64,000 nucleotides of DNA from an uncultured Pelagibacteraceae bacterium (GTDB lineage Bacteria; Pseudomonadota; Alphaproteobacteria; Pelagibacterales; Pelagibacteraceae): NCBI GenBank assembly GCA_902636075.1, contig CACPQM010000003.1, forward strand, positions 101,667 through 165,666, in the 5' to 3' direction. Under the pieces are notes generated by a model that did no database searches, was not told where the DNA came from, and saw nothing but the letters and a program-made list of their open reading frames with translations. A program made the translations under genes and the position numbers. Below, piece by piece: positions 54,644 to 63,717 of this stretch; the stretch's first letter is position 1; each line of letters begins with the position of its first letter.

Positions 54644-56416
54644 ATGTCTAAAAATTTATACATTGATGCATCGCATCCTAATGAAACAAGAGTCGTACTT
54701 AAAAAAGATAATCATATTGAAGACTATGAATATGAAAGTGTAAACAATACTTTAATAAAAAATAATATTTATTTAGGAAAAGTAAGCAGAATAGAACCTT
54801 CACTTCAAGCCGCATTTGTTGATTTTGGAAGAGAAAGGCATGGGTTTTTATCTTTCAACGATATTCAGTCTGATTATTATCAACTTCCACAGAGCGATTT
54901 AGAAAAAATAAAAGAGGAAGAAGAAAAAGTAAGAGAGGAGTTATCTAAAGAAAGTGAAAATAATGAAAATCAAATTTTGGAAGGAAACGAAGAAATAAAA
55001 ATCAATGATCCAGTTGAAAAATTAGATGATGAAAATAAGGATAAAGCTAACAATGAAAGAAAATTTCCATCTAAAAGATATAAAATACAAGAAGTAATAA
55101 AGCCAAATCAGGTTATATTAGTACAAGTTTTAAAAGATGAAAGAGGATTTAAAGGAGCAGCGTTAAGTACATTTATAAGTATTGCTGGCAAATATATTGT
55201 TTTAATGCCGAATACAGCTAAAGGTGGAGGTATTTCAAGAAAAATATTTAACCCAGGAGACAGAAAAAAGATAAGAAAAATATTAAATGAAATTAATATT
55301 CCAAAAGAAATGGGGATCATAGTAAGGACAGCTGGGTCAAATAAAACAAAAAATGAAATAGATGGCGATCTAAAAAATTTAATTACTGTATGGAATTCAA
55401 TTAAAGATAATGCTCTAAATTCCATTGCTCCATCTTTAATTCATCAAGAAAGCGATATTATTAAAAGAAGTATTAGAGATATGTATGATGACGAAACACT
55501 AAGTATTATAGTAGAGGGTAACGAAGGCTATCAAAAAGCTAAAAATTACATGAAACTTATGATGCCAAAGCAATTAAAAAAGGTAAAAAAATTCAGAGAA
55601 AAAATTCCATTATTTTTTAAAGAAAATATAGAAAAAAAACTTTTTGAAATTTTTAAATCAGAGGTAAAACTAAGCTCTGGAGGATATCTTGTAATAAATC
55701 CCACAGAAGCTTTAGTTTCTATTGATATTAATTCAGGCAAATCAATAAAACAGAAAAATGTTGAAAGCACAGCATTAGATACTAACCTTGAGGCTGCGGA
55801 AGAGATAGCGAGACAAATTAAAATTAGAGATTTATCTGGTTTAATAATAATTGATTTCATAGATATGCTTAGTTTTAATAATCGTAAACAAGTTGAAAGA
55901 AGGTTAAAGGAGAGATGTAGAAGTGACAGAGCAAGAATTCAAATAGGAAGAATTAGCAATTTTGGATTACTAGAGATGTCTAGACAAAGACTAAGAGAAA
56001 GTAATATTAAATGGTCAATTAAGTTAACTAATGAAACTTTAGCATTAAAAGTAATTAAATTAATTGAAATTAAGATATTTGAAACAAATGCTAAAATTGT
56101 AGAGGTTAATGTTAATGAAAAAATACTAAATTTTATAGAAAATTATTTTTCTGAAGATTTAAATTATTTTAAAAAAAAAAATAAGATTAAAATTAACTTT
56201 AGTATCGGAGAAGGATTAGGTCTACATGATTACAAAATAGAATTTAAATCAAAACAATCAAAAGTATTAGATAAAATTGAAAAAGTTGAAATCTTGCAAA
56301 AAATAGTTGATGAAAAGACTGATTTAAATAAAGAGCTAAAGAAAGAAAAAAAATCAAATTTTAAAAAAACAAAATTTAAAAAGAGAAAAAATTTTAAGAA
56401 AAAGAAATTAGATTAA
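54644..56416 (+). CDS. rne: Ribonuclease E/G, short form without zinc-link
   Basis: 590 residues. An S1 domain (GKVSRIEPSLQAAFVDFG), an acidic insert (about 85-145) and the DNase I-like catalytic region with Asp in VSIDINSGKS and Asp in IIIDFIDML are intact. FGLLEMSRQRL is then followed by RESNIKWSIKLTNE, where E. coli RNase E has the zinc-link CPRCSGTG; both cysteines are missing. There is only a short basic tail and no degradosome scaffold. It cleaves RNA in the cytoplasm; RNase G-like activity is equally likely. Confidence 0.9.
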   Translation: MSKNLYIDASHPNETRVVLKKDNHIEDYEYESVNNTLIKNNIYLGKVSRIEPSLQAAFVDFGRERHGFLSFNDIQSDYYQLPQSDLEKIKEEEEKVREELSKESENNENQILEGNEEIKINDPVEKLDDENKDKANNERKFPSKRYKIQEVIKPNQVILVQVLKDERGFKGAALSTFISIAGKYIVLMPNTAKGGGISRKIFNPGDRKKIRKILNEINIPKEMGIIVRTAGSNKTKNEIDGDLKNLITVWNSIKDNALNSIAPSLIHQESDIIKRSIRDMYDDETLSIIVEGNEGYQKAKNYMKLMMPKQLKKVKKFREKIPLFFKENIEKKLFEIFKSEVKLSSGGYLVINPTEALVSIDINSGKSIKQKNVESTALDTNLEAAEEIARQIKIRDLSGLIIIDFIDMLSFNNRKQVERRLKERCRSDRARIQIGRISNFGLLEMSRQRLRESNIKWSIKLTNETLALKVIKLIEIKIFETNAKIVEVNVNEKILNFIENYFSEDLNYFKKKNKIKINFSIGEGLGLHDYKIEFKSKQSKVLDKIEKVEILQKIVDEKTDLNKELKKEKKSNFKKTKFKKRKNFKKKKLD

Positions 56417-57181
56417 TCCTGTTTTTGGAGATGAAGGAGACCCTTGAAAATTAGGATTAATGCCTCCTGCTAGAAAAGACTTTCTTCCTGATATTACCGC
56501 ATATTTCATTGACTCTGCCATTTGTAAAGGTTTTCTAGCTTTTGCAATTGCTGTATTAATTAGGACTGCATCACATCCCATTTCCATAGCTTCAACAGCA
56601 TCAGAAGCCCTCCCTATTCCGGCATCGATTATTAAAGGAACTTTTGTTTGATGTCTTAAAATTTTAATGTTTGTTTTATTTTGAATTCCAAGTCCTGAAC
56701 CAATTGGAGCAGCTAATGGCATGATAGCTGAAGCACCAGAATTCTCTAGTCTCTTACACATTAGTGGATCGTCATTACAATAGACCATTACTTTAAATCC
56801 TTCTTTCGTTAAAATTTCTGTGGATTTAAGAGTTTCAATCATGTCTGGAAATAAGTTTTTTTTGTCTCCCAAAACTTCTAATTTCACTATTTTCCAACCT
56901 CCTATTTCTCTTGCAAGTCTTAATGTTCTTAACGCATCTTTAGAAGTAAAACATCCTGCTGTATTTGGCAAATACATTATTTTTTTTGGGTTAATATAAT
57001 CCATAAGTAATGGTTTTGATTTATTTGATATATTAACTCTTCTTACGGCAACAGTAACAATTTCAGCACCTGAAATTTTAATTGCTTCTGCGCACTCTTG
57101 CATACTTTTATACTTTCCTGTTCCAACTATAAGTCTAGATTTAAATTTCTTGTTTGCAATCTTCAATATATCTAATCTCAT
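56408..57181 (-). CDS. thiG: Thiazole synthase ThiG
   Basis: 257 residues. Lys-containing WKIVKLEVLGDKKNLFPD, PLAAPIGSGLGIQ and PLIIDAGIGRASDA are the ThiG marks. It makes the thiazole half of thiamine from deoxyxylulose phosphate, sulfur from ThiS and an imine. It overlaps thiS by one base and the convergent RNase gene by nine. SAR11 relatives make thiazole but are known to need the pyrimidine half, which fits. Confidence 0.95.
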   Translation of the reverse strand: MRLDILKIANKKFKSRLIVGTGKYKSMQECAEAIKISGAEIVTVAVRRVNISNKSKPLLMDYINPKKIMYLPNTAGCFTSKDALRTLRLAREIGGWKIVKLEVLGDKKNLFPDMIETLKSTEILTKEGFKVMVYCNDDPLMCKRLENSGASAIMPLAAPIGSGLGIQNKTNIKILRHQTKVPLIIDAGIGRASDAVEAMEMGCDAVLINTAIAKARKPLQMAESMKYAVISGRKSFLAGGINPNFQGSPSSPKTGLI

Positions 57182-57399
57182 TATCCTCCACCTATAAAAT
57201 GAACAATTTCTATTTTATCTCTACTTTTTAAAAAAATTTTGTTCAGTTTTTTTTTATCAACTATTTCTTCGTTTAATTCTATCGCTACTTTATTAATTGG
57301 TGTTTTTAACTTTTCGATAAGATTTTTTAAAGAAAATTTTGAATTTACAGTCAAAAGGTTACCGTTGACTACAATTTTTATTTTATTTCTTTTATTCAT
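57181..57399 (-). CDS. thiS: Sulfur carrier protein ThiS
   Basis: 72 residues, ubiquitin-like, ending in GGG; the C-terminal Gly-Gly receives sulfur as thiocarboxylate. VNGNLLTVNS near the start and the IEIVHFIGGG end fit ThiS. It hands sulfur to ThiG. It is the first gene of the thiSG pair, divergent from aroQ by 16 bases. Confidence 0.9.
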   Translation of the reverse strand: MNKRNKIKIVVNGNLLTVNSKFSLKNLIEKLKTPINKVAIELNEEIVDKKKLNKIFLKSRDKIEIVHFIGGG

Positions 57400-57415
57400 A
57401 TAATATAAAGTTTTA

Positions 57416-57859
57416 ATGAGTAAATTAATAATAATTAATGGACCTAATCTTAATCTATTAGGTGAAAGAGAACAAACTCAATATGGTAGCAAGGACTATA
57501 AATATCTTGAAGAAATTTGTCTAACTAAAGCAAGGGATTTAAATATTGGCCTGGAAATCAAACAATCAAATATTGAGGGAGATATTGTAAATATTATTCA
57601 AAACGCCCGCAAAACACATGATGGAATCATAATAAATGCAGCTGGATATAGCCACACTTCAGTTGCGATAAGAGATGCCTTAAGTATTTTTAAGAAACCA
57701 ATTATAGAACTTCATATATCAAATATTTATAAAAGAGAAAATTTTAGGCATAAGTCGCTTATAAGTGCAGTTGTTACTGGTATAATTTGTGGACTAGGAA
57801 TAAATGGCTATATTTTAGCCATAAACTCTATGCATGAAATGTTAAAAAATGAAAATTAA
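57416..57859 (+). CDS. aroQ: Type II 3-dehydroquinate dehydratase
   Basis: 147 residues. NGPNLNLLGEREQTQYG with the catalytic Tyr, INAAGYSHTSVAIRDAL and ELHISNIYKRENFRHKS are diagnostic. It dehydrates 3-dehydroquinate in the shikimate pathway. It overlaps accB by 11 bases; the order aroQ-accB-accC is a conserved alphaproteobacterial operon. Confidence 0.96.
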   Translation: MSKLIIINGPNLNLLGEREQTQYGSKDYKYLEEICLTKARDLNIGLEIKQSNIEGDIVNIIQNARKTHDGIIINAAGYSHTSVAIRDALSIFKKPIIELHISNIYKRENFRHKSLISAVVTGIICGLGINGYILAINSMHEMLKNEN

Positions 57860-58271
57860 TAAAAATATTATTAAAGAGTTAAGTGATTATTTAGACGAAT
57901 TTAATCTTACAGAAATAGAGTACACTGAAAAAGATATTAAAGTTAAAGTCTCTAAGTCTAGGATATCAAAAAATATTGAAACTTCCAAAACTGTTAATGA
58001 AAAAAAAATTTTAAAAGAAGATGTATCAATTGATAATACCAAAAAAATTACTTCACCTATAATTGGCACTGCTTATCTGGCTCCAGAACCAGGAGGTAAA
58101 AAATTTATAGAGATAGGTCAAAAAATTAAAAAAGGTGATACAGTTATGATTGTTGAGGCAATGAAAACTATGAATCATGTGCCAAGCCCAATAGATGGTG
58201 TTGTTAGAGAAATTAGTGTTGAAGATGGTCAGCCTGTAGAATTTGGTCAGACTATTGCGACAATAGATTAA
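57849..58271 (+). CDS. accB: Biotin carboxyl carrier protein
   Basis: 140 residues. The biotinylation motif EAMKTMN, the flanking SPIIGTAYLAPEPGG and DGVVREISVEDGQPVEFGQ give the biotinyl domain; the linker is Lys/Ser-rich. It carries biotin for acetyl-CoA carboxylase in fatty-acid synthesis. Four bases separate it from accC. Confidence 0.96.
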   Translation: MKINKNIIKELSDYLDEFNLTEIEYTEKDIKVKVSKSRISKNIETSKTVNEKKILKEDVSIDNTKKITSPIIGTAYLAPEPGGKKFIEIGQKIKKGDTVMIVEAMKTMNHVPSPIDGVVREISVEDGQPVEFGQTIATID

Positions 58272-58275
58272 TTTC

Positions 58276-59613
58276 ATGTTTAAAAAAATACTTATAGCTA
58301 ACAGAGGGGAAATAGCAGTACGTATCATTAGAGCTTGTAAAGAATGGGGTATTGCTACAGTGGCTATTCATTCAGATGTGGATAAAGATAGTATGCACGT
58401 AAGGCTGGCTGATGAGAGTATTTGTGTAGGTCCATATCAACCAACATTTAGTTATTTAAATATTCCAGCCATAATGTCAGCTATTGAACTTACAGGAGCT
58501 GAAGCTGTTCATCCTGGTTATGGTTTTTTATCAGAAAATTTTGAGTTTGCAAAAATATTAGAAGAAAATGATATAAAATTTATAGGTCCATCATCTAATT
58601 TAATAAAAATGATGGGAGACAAAATTGAAGCTAAAAAAGTTGCAAAAAAATATGGGCTTCCAGTAATAGAAGGATCAGATGGTGGTATTAAAGATATTAA
58701 TGAAGCAAAAAAAATATGTGAGAAAGTAGGTTTTCCTGTTCTTATAAAAGCCTCAGGTGGAGGCGGAGGAAAGGGAATGAAAATTGTTAATAAGTTAGAG
58801 GAATTTGAAAATCTTTTTTTAACAGCTAAGCAAGAGGCGAAAAAATTTTTTGGAAATGATGAGGTTTATATTGAAAAATTCTTTCAAAACCCAAGACATA
58901 TAGAAGTTCAGGTTTTATCGGGTAAGAATAGAACTGTTCATTTGCATGAGAGAGATTGTTCAGTTCAACGAAGACATCAAAAGCTTATAGAAGAAACTCC
59001 TAGTCCAGTTTTAGATGATAGTACTAGAGAAGATCTGTTTAAAAAGACTGTTAATATGGTTAGTAAAATTGGATATGAAGGAGCAGGAACGGTTGAATTT
59101 ATATACGAAGATGGAAAATTTTATTTTTTGGAGATGAATACAAGAGTACAGGTTGAACATCCGGTAACTGAGATGGTTACAGGAATTGATATTATAAAAG
59201 AGCAAATATGGATAGCTTTCTCAGGTGATACTGCTTTAGAACAGAGCGATGTAAACCCAAGAGGTCATGCAATAGAGTGTAGAATTAATGCTGAAGATCC
59301 AAGCAATAATTTTCAACCTTCGCCAGGTAAAATAGGCATGTGCCATCAACCATCTGGCTTTAGAACTAGGGTTGATGGATCTATTTATCAGGGATACAAA
59401 ATAACACCATATTATGATAGTATGATTTGTAAAGTCATAACTCATGGAAGAAATAGAGAAGAAGCAATACAAAGAATGCTAAGATCTCTTGATGAGTTTG
59501 TGATTGATGGAATAACTACTACAATAAAACTTCATAAAGTTTTACTAAATAATAAAAAATTTATAACATCAGACTTTAATGTAAGTTGGCTAGATAAAGA
59601 AAAAGTCATTTAA
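58276..59613 (+). CDS. accC: Biotin carboxylase
   Basis: 445 residues. NRGEIAVRIIRACKE, VHPGYGFLSEN, the ATP-grasp loop KASGGGGGKGMKI, RDCSVQRRHQKLIEE and EMNTRVQVEHPVTE are all present. It carboxylates biotin on AccB with ATP and bicarbonate. The last four bases (TTAA) also carry the stop of the convergent DUF2155 gene. Confidence 0.97.
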   Translation: MFKKILIANRGEIAVRIIRACKEWGIATVAIHSDVDKDSMHVRLADESICVGPYQPTFSYLNIPAIMSAIELTGAEAVHPGYGFLSENFEFAKILEENDIKFIGPSSNLIKMMGDKIEAKKVAKKYGLPVIEGSDGGIKDINEAKKICEKVGFPVLIKASGGGGGKGMKIVNKLEEFENLFLTAKQEAKKFFGNDEVYIEKFFQNPRHIEVQVLSGKNRTVHLHERDCSVQRRHQKLIEETPSPVLDDSTREDLFKKTVNMVSKIGYEGAGTVEFIYEDGKFYFLEMNTRVQVEHPVTEMVTGIDIIKEQIWIAFSGDTALEQSDVNPRGHAIECRINAEDPSNNFQPSPGKIGMCHQPSGFRTRVDGSIYQGYKITPYYDSMICKVITHGRNREEAIQRMLRSLDEFVIDGITTTIKLHKVLLNNKKFITSDFNVSWLDKEKVI

Positions 59614-60011
59614 CTATAACACTTTTTTAACCATACATCATAAACTGGATGGTCAAATGGTCTAATTGATGGACTTGATGCAAATGTCCAATCATTAAAA
59701 ACAAATACTTTGTTATTATTATTCATTGTAGTATCCTTTACTTGCATATATGCAATAACCTCGGGGTCATCATCAAATTCTGAATTGTAACATTTTAGAA
59801 CTTTTATACTTAAATTTTGAAAGAAAAATTCCTCTCCAACTTTAATCTTAACATTCGAATTTTTTGAACTTACTTTGTCAAGAACACTTAGTTCTGCAGT
59901 TGTCTCATTTTTTGGAAGGATATCAGCTAATACATTATTTGTTATAAAAATAATTAAAACTGTTACTAAAAAATTAAGTTTTCCAGCTTTTATATTTTTT
60001 TTTAGCAGCAT
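59610..60011 (-). CDS. DUF2155 domain protein, secreted
   Basis: 133 residues from the ATG at 60011 (MLLKKNIKAGKLNF), which begins a signal peptide ending near NNVLA. A longer frame to 60083 adds an unconserved lead inside the NDUFA12 gene, so I prefer 60011. VLDKVSSKNSNVKIKVGE, the pair of Cys (CYNSEFDDDPEV and the C-terminal KKCYS) and VFNDWTFASSPSIRPFDHPVYDVWL are typical of DUF2155. The function is unknown; it is periplasmic and conserved next to NDUFA12 in alphaproteobacteria. Confidence 0.85.
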   Translation of the reverse strand: MLLKKNIKAGKLNFLVTVLIIFITNNVLADILPKNETTAELSVLDKVSSKNSNVKIKVGEEFFFQNLSIKVLKCYNSEFDDDPEVIAYMQVKDTTMNNNNKVFVFNDWTFASSPSIRPFDHPVYDVWLKKCYS

Positions 60012-60333
60012 TATTGTATTTTTTTGGATGGTAAGAATTTTCTGATCCAGTTTGATTAGGCAAATGTTCTTTCTGCCAATCATATTTTTTTAAATTATGA
60101 TCATTTTCTATTTTATTATTCATATAATGCATCCATGAATACCATTCATTCGGTATTTTTGATGCCTCAACTTCGCCATTATAGATTATCCATCTTCTAC
60201 CTGATTTGTTTTCATAGTATTTATTTCCATTTTTATCTTCGCCCACTAATTTTCCTGAAAAAAATATTTGCAATCTTGTTCCAAAGGTCTGTTGATTCCA
60301 CCAGGTAAAAATTTGTTTAAATACTGTCAACAT
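59974..60333 (-). CDS. NDUFA12 family complex I subunit
   Basis: 119 residues from the ATG at 60333 (MLTVFKQIFTWWN); a TTG-initiated frame 21 bases upstream is less likely. GTRLQIFFSGKLVGEDKNGNKYYE-like text, RRWIIYNGEVEASKIPNEWYSWMHY and the HLPNQTGS end are diagnostic. It is an accessory subunit of alphaproteobacterial and mitochondrial NADH:ubiquinone oxidoreductase. The 3' end overlaps the DUF2155 start by 38 bases. Confidence 0.9.
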   Translation of the reverse strand: MLTVFKQIFTWWNQQTFGTRLQIFFSGKLVGEDKNGNKYYENKSGRRWIIYNGEVEASKIPNEWYSWMHYMNNKIENDHNLKKYDWQKEHLPNQTGSENSYHPKKYNNAAKKKYKSWKT

Positions 60334-60449
60334 AAAAAATTTATTTTTTTTCAATTTAAAATTGTAAAAATTAAATTAGACTAAAATTTTAAATTTCTAT
60401 ATATATTATACCTTTAAGATTCAATTTTATAAATAAATAAGGAAATTAA

Positions 60450-61274
60450 ATGGCAAAATACTTAGTAGAGACTTACTATACTTGTAGTTTCAAAGTAAGT
60501 CATTATCTCGACGATATTGATGAGAAAAATATACAAAATTTAGAGAAAAGGGATGACGGAAAATTTGAAATATTAGATGTAAAACTAGATAACAGAAAAA
60601 CTAAAAATTTAGAAAAAATTAAGAAAAACAACATAAACGTGTTTGAAAAAGAACTTCCTCAGCCTGAGCAAAAAAATAACCTTAAGATTAACCAAGAAAT
60701 CTTAACTAAAAATATCAAAGATACTAATGGTAGAAGATTTAGCATGCCAGACAGAAGAAAAGGATATATCCAAAAGGCATCGATTGGGGATCATAAAGTA
60801 TACCTACATACTGGTGAGTATGAAGATGGCAAAATAGGGGAAATATTTATTGATACAAGTAAAGAAGGTGAACTAGTAAAAGCAACAATGAATAATTTTG
60901 CTATAGCTGTTTCACTTGGATTGCAATACGGAGTCCCCTTGGATGAATTTGTAAACGCCTTTGTTAATACAAAATTTGAACCATCAGGTAAAGTGTTTGG
61001 AAATGACAGAATATTAAGCGCAACATCAATTCTTGATTATATATTTCGGGAATTAGCAATATCATATCTAAATAGAGAAGATCTTGCCCATACTCCTTCT
61101 ATAGGAGGATCTGAAAACTTGGATGAAGCTGTAACAGGTGAAAATAGCGAAGATAAAACTCAATTCTTAAAATTAGTAAAAGACATAACAAGTAAAGGTT
61201 TTGTTAGAAGTAATTACAAAAAGAAATTAGTAGATCTGTCAGATATAAAAATAAATCTTAAAGGAAAAAAATAA
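60450..61274 (+). CDS. Stand-alone protein resembling the C-terminal (TSCPD) region of class II ribonucleotide reductase
   Basis: 274 residues. Residues about 100-215 ([20 protein letters not shown], then [66 protein letters not shown]) match the C-terminal TSCPD region of NrdJ, the B12-dependent reductase. The first 60 residues ([20 protein letters not shown]) are not from NrdJ's catalytic barrel. It has a single Cys (Cys12) and no catalytic domain. It may regulate or assist a reductase encoded elsewhere. A purine stretch (AAGGAAATTAA) precedes the start. Confidence 0.8.
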   Translation: MAKYLVETYYTCSFKVSHYLDDIDEKNIQNLEKRDDGKFEILDVKLDNRKTKNLEKIKKNNINVFEKELPQPEQKNNLKINQEILTKNIKDTNGRRFSMPDRRKGYIQKASIGDHKVYLHTGEYEDGKIGEIFIDTSKEGELVKATMNNFAIAVSLGLQYGVPLDEFVNAFVNTKFEPSGKVFGNDRILSATSILDYIFRELAISYLNREDLAHTPSIGGSENLDEAVTGENSEDKTQFLKLVKDITSKGFVRSNYKKKLVDLSDIKINLKGKK

Positions 61275-63059
61275 TTAATTTTTCTTTTTTATAATTAGAC
61301 TAAGTTCTTTTAACTGATCTTCAGAAACCACAGATGGTGCACTCATCATCAAATCTTGTGCATTTTGATTCATTGGAAACATAGTAACTTCTCTAATATT
61401 TTTTTCATTTGCTAATAACATTACAATTCTATCGATACCTGGAGCAATTCCTCCATGAGGGGGTGCTCCATAGTTTAAAGCATTAATCATTCCACTAAAC
61501 TTATTATTAACGTCATTTTTTGTATACCCAGCAATTTCAAATAATTTGTACATTAATTCAGGAATATGGTTTCTTATAGCCCCTGATGATAACTCAACCC
61601 CATTACAAACAATATCATATTGATAAGCTTTAACATTTAAAGGATTAGATAAGTCTAACTTACTTATTTCTCCTTGCGGCATAGAAAATGGATTGTGACT
61701 AAATTTTATTTTTTTTGTTGTTTCATCAATTTCATACATTGGATAGTCAACAATCCAACAAAATGAAAAAGTTTCATTGTCAATTAGATCTAAATCTTCA
61801 GCTATTTTGTTTCTTGCAACACTTAATAATTTTTCTACATCATCTTTTTTTCCACAGGAAAGAAAAACAGTATCTCCAATATTTGCATTTGATTGTTTTA
61901 TAATTTCTAATAATGAATTTTCTGAAAAAAATTTCCCAATTGGTCCTTTCGCACTAATTTTATACTCTTTTTCTAACGTAAAATATGCAAGACCAGATGA
62001 ACCTTGATCTTTAGCCCATTTATCAATTCCATCAAAGAAACTTCTAGGTTTATCTTTTGTATTTTTGGTGACTATTGCTCTAACTATTGAGCCATTTTTT
62101 ACTAATTTCTTAAATATTTCAAATTTAACATCCTCCCTTTCAAAAATGTTTGTTAAATCTGAAATTTCTAATGGATTTCTTAAATCAGGTTTATCCGATC
62201 CATATTTAAGCATTGCATCTTCATATGTAATTCTAGGAAATTTTTCATGAAGGATTTTCTTATTACTGAAAGATTTAAATAATTTTAAAAATAAAGTTTC
62301 AATTACCTCAAAAACATCTTCTTGTTCAACGAACGACATTTCAACATCTAATTGATAAAATTCTCCAGGACTTCTGTCTGATCTTGCGTCCTCATCTCTA
62401 AAACATGGCGCTATTTGAAAATATTTGTCAAATCCAGATACCATGATGAGTTGCTTAAATTGTTGTGGTGCTTGTGGTAAAGCATAAAATTTGCCAGGAT
62501 TTAATCTACTAGGGACAAGAAAGTCTCTTGCACCTTCTGGACTTGACGAAGTTAATATAGGAGTTTGAAATTCTAAAAAACCAAGTTTTTGCATTTCATT
62601 TCTTATAAAAGAAATTACTTTTGATCTTAAAATAATATTTTGATGTATTTTTTTTCTTCTTAAATCTAGAAATCTATATTTAAGTCTTATTTCTTCAGCA
62701 TATTCTTGATCTGAAAATACTGGCAATGGCAGTTCTTTTGTTTCACCTAAAATATCTATATTATCAATTTTGACTTCTATTTCTCCAGTAGAAATATTTT
62801 TATTTATCGTTTCATCTGATCTTTCAATAACTATTCCTGTAACTTTAATTACAGTTTCTAAAGAAAGTTTTTCAATTTTCTTAAAAATTTCATTATTTTT
62901 GTCTATGACACATTGTGTAATTCCAAAGTTATCTCTTAAATCTATAAATAAAAGATTTCCATGATCTCTCTTTTTATTAATCCAACCAGATAAGGAAATT
63001 TCTTCTGCTTTGTGCGACTTAGTTAATTCTCCACAAGTATGCGTTCTATATTTATTCAA
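61275..63059 (-). CDS. aspS: Aspartyl-tRNA synthetase, probably non-discriminating
   Basis: 594 residues, bacterial type with the GAD insert. Anticodon-binding N-terminus (GWINKKRDHGNLLFIDLRD), motif 2 in FRDEDARSDRSPGEFYQLD and motif 3 in GIAPGIDRIVMLL. The RDHG stretch has His where discriminating bacterial enzymes have Leu, a mark of enzymes that also charge tRNA-Asn, which then needs GatCAB. It starts 1 base after hda ends in the opposite sense of reading and its tail touches the NrdJ-like gene. Confidence 0.96.
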   Translation of the reverse strand: MNKYRTHTCGELTKSHKAEEISLSGWINKKRDHGNLLFIDLRDNFGITQCVIDKNNEIFKKIEKLSLETVIKVTGIVIERSDETINKNISTGEIEVKIDNIDILGETKELPLPVFSDQEYAEEIRLKYRFLDLRRKKIHQNIILRSKVISFIRNEMQKLGFLEFQTPILTSSSPEGARDFLVPSRLNPGKFYALPQAPQQFKQLIMVSGFDKYFQIAPCFRDEDARSDRSPGEFYQLDVEMSFVEQEDVFEVIETLFLKLFKSFSNKKILHEKFPRITYEDAMLKYGSDKPDLRNPLEISDLTNIFEREDVKFEIFKKLVKNGSIVRAIVTKNTKDKPRSFFDGIDKWAKDQGSSGLAYFTLEKEYKISAKGPIGKFFSENSLLEIIKQSNANIGDTVFLSCGKKDDVEKLLSVARNKIAEDLDLIDNETFSFCWIVDYPMYEIDETTKKIKFSHNPFSMPQGEISKLDLSNPLNVKAYQYDIVCNGVELSSGAIRNHIPELMYKLFEIAGYTKNDVNNKFSGMINALNYGAPPHGGIAPGIDRIVMLLANEKNIREVTMFPMNQNAQDLMMSAPSVVSEDQLKELSLIIKKKN

Positions 63060-63060
63060 T

Positions 63061-63717
63061 TTACAAAATCTCTTTTATTGTTTTTAAATTAATTGGTTTT
63101 TTTTTTTTTAAACTTAACTCGTCAATCTTATATATAAATTCATCAATTTTTCTATAAGATCTGTCAATTCTATTAATTATAAAATTTATAATTTTTTTTT
63201 CGATTTTAATTTGACGGTCAGAAAAATTCTTTAATATTATAGCAAAAAGTAATTCATCATCTGGATTTTCAATTTCAGCGTATAGACAATTTTTTGATCT
63301 TGACACTAAGTCAGGTAATTTGAATTCAATTTCGTTTATTGGTTTTAAAGAATTTATCAACAAATACTTACTATCTTGATCTATTAGATTAAAAATTGAG
63401 TAAAGTATTTCTTCTTCTTTACACTCTTCAAAATCATCAATAATTATACTTTCATGCAATTTAAGACTTTTAAAAATTGAATTATCAATTTTATCTCCCT
63501 TAATTAAAAATGCTTTAGATTTTGATCTAAATATATTTGCTAGGTGACTTTTTCCAGAAAATTTTTCACCTGCTATATTTAATATTTTTTTATCCCAGTT
63601 AGGCCAACAATTAATCAAATTATATGCGTTAGAATTACTCTTTGATAAATAAAAATCATGTTCATTAAAATTAGTTTTATAATCTAATTCTAATAGTAAT
63701 TGATTTAATTCACTCAT
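63061..63717 (-). CDS. hda: DnaA-like regulatory ATPase Hda
   Basis: 218 residues. Walker A is AGEKFSGKSHLANIF (about 49-63) and Walker B is IIIDDFEEC (about 91-99), in the DnaA AAA+ fold; the length stops before a DnaA DNA-binding domain. Arg-finger region near RSYRKIDEFIYKIDELS. Such proteins inactivate DnaA by promoting ATP hydrolysis. The gene is 1 base from aspS and overlaps the upstream gene by 4 bases. Confidence 0.82.
   Translation of the reverse strand: MSELNQLLLELDYKTNFNEHDFYLSKSNSNAYNLINCWPNWDKKILNIAGEKFSGKSHLANIFRSKSKAFLIKGDKIDNSIFKSLKLHESIIIDDFEECKEEEILYSIFNLIDQDSKYLLINSLKPINEIEFKLPDLVSRSKNCLYAEIENPDDELLFAIILKNFSDRQIKIEKKIINFIINRIDRSYRKIDEFIYKIDELSLKKKKPINLKTIKEIL

Noticed and set aside
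59610..60083. 157-residue version of the DUF2155 protein
   Set aside because: The extra 24 residues lie within the NDUFA12 gene and hide the signal peptide; the ATG at 60011 fits a secreted protein.
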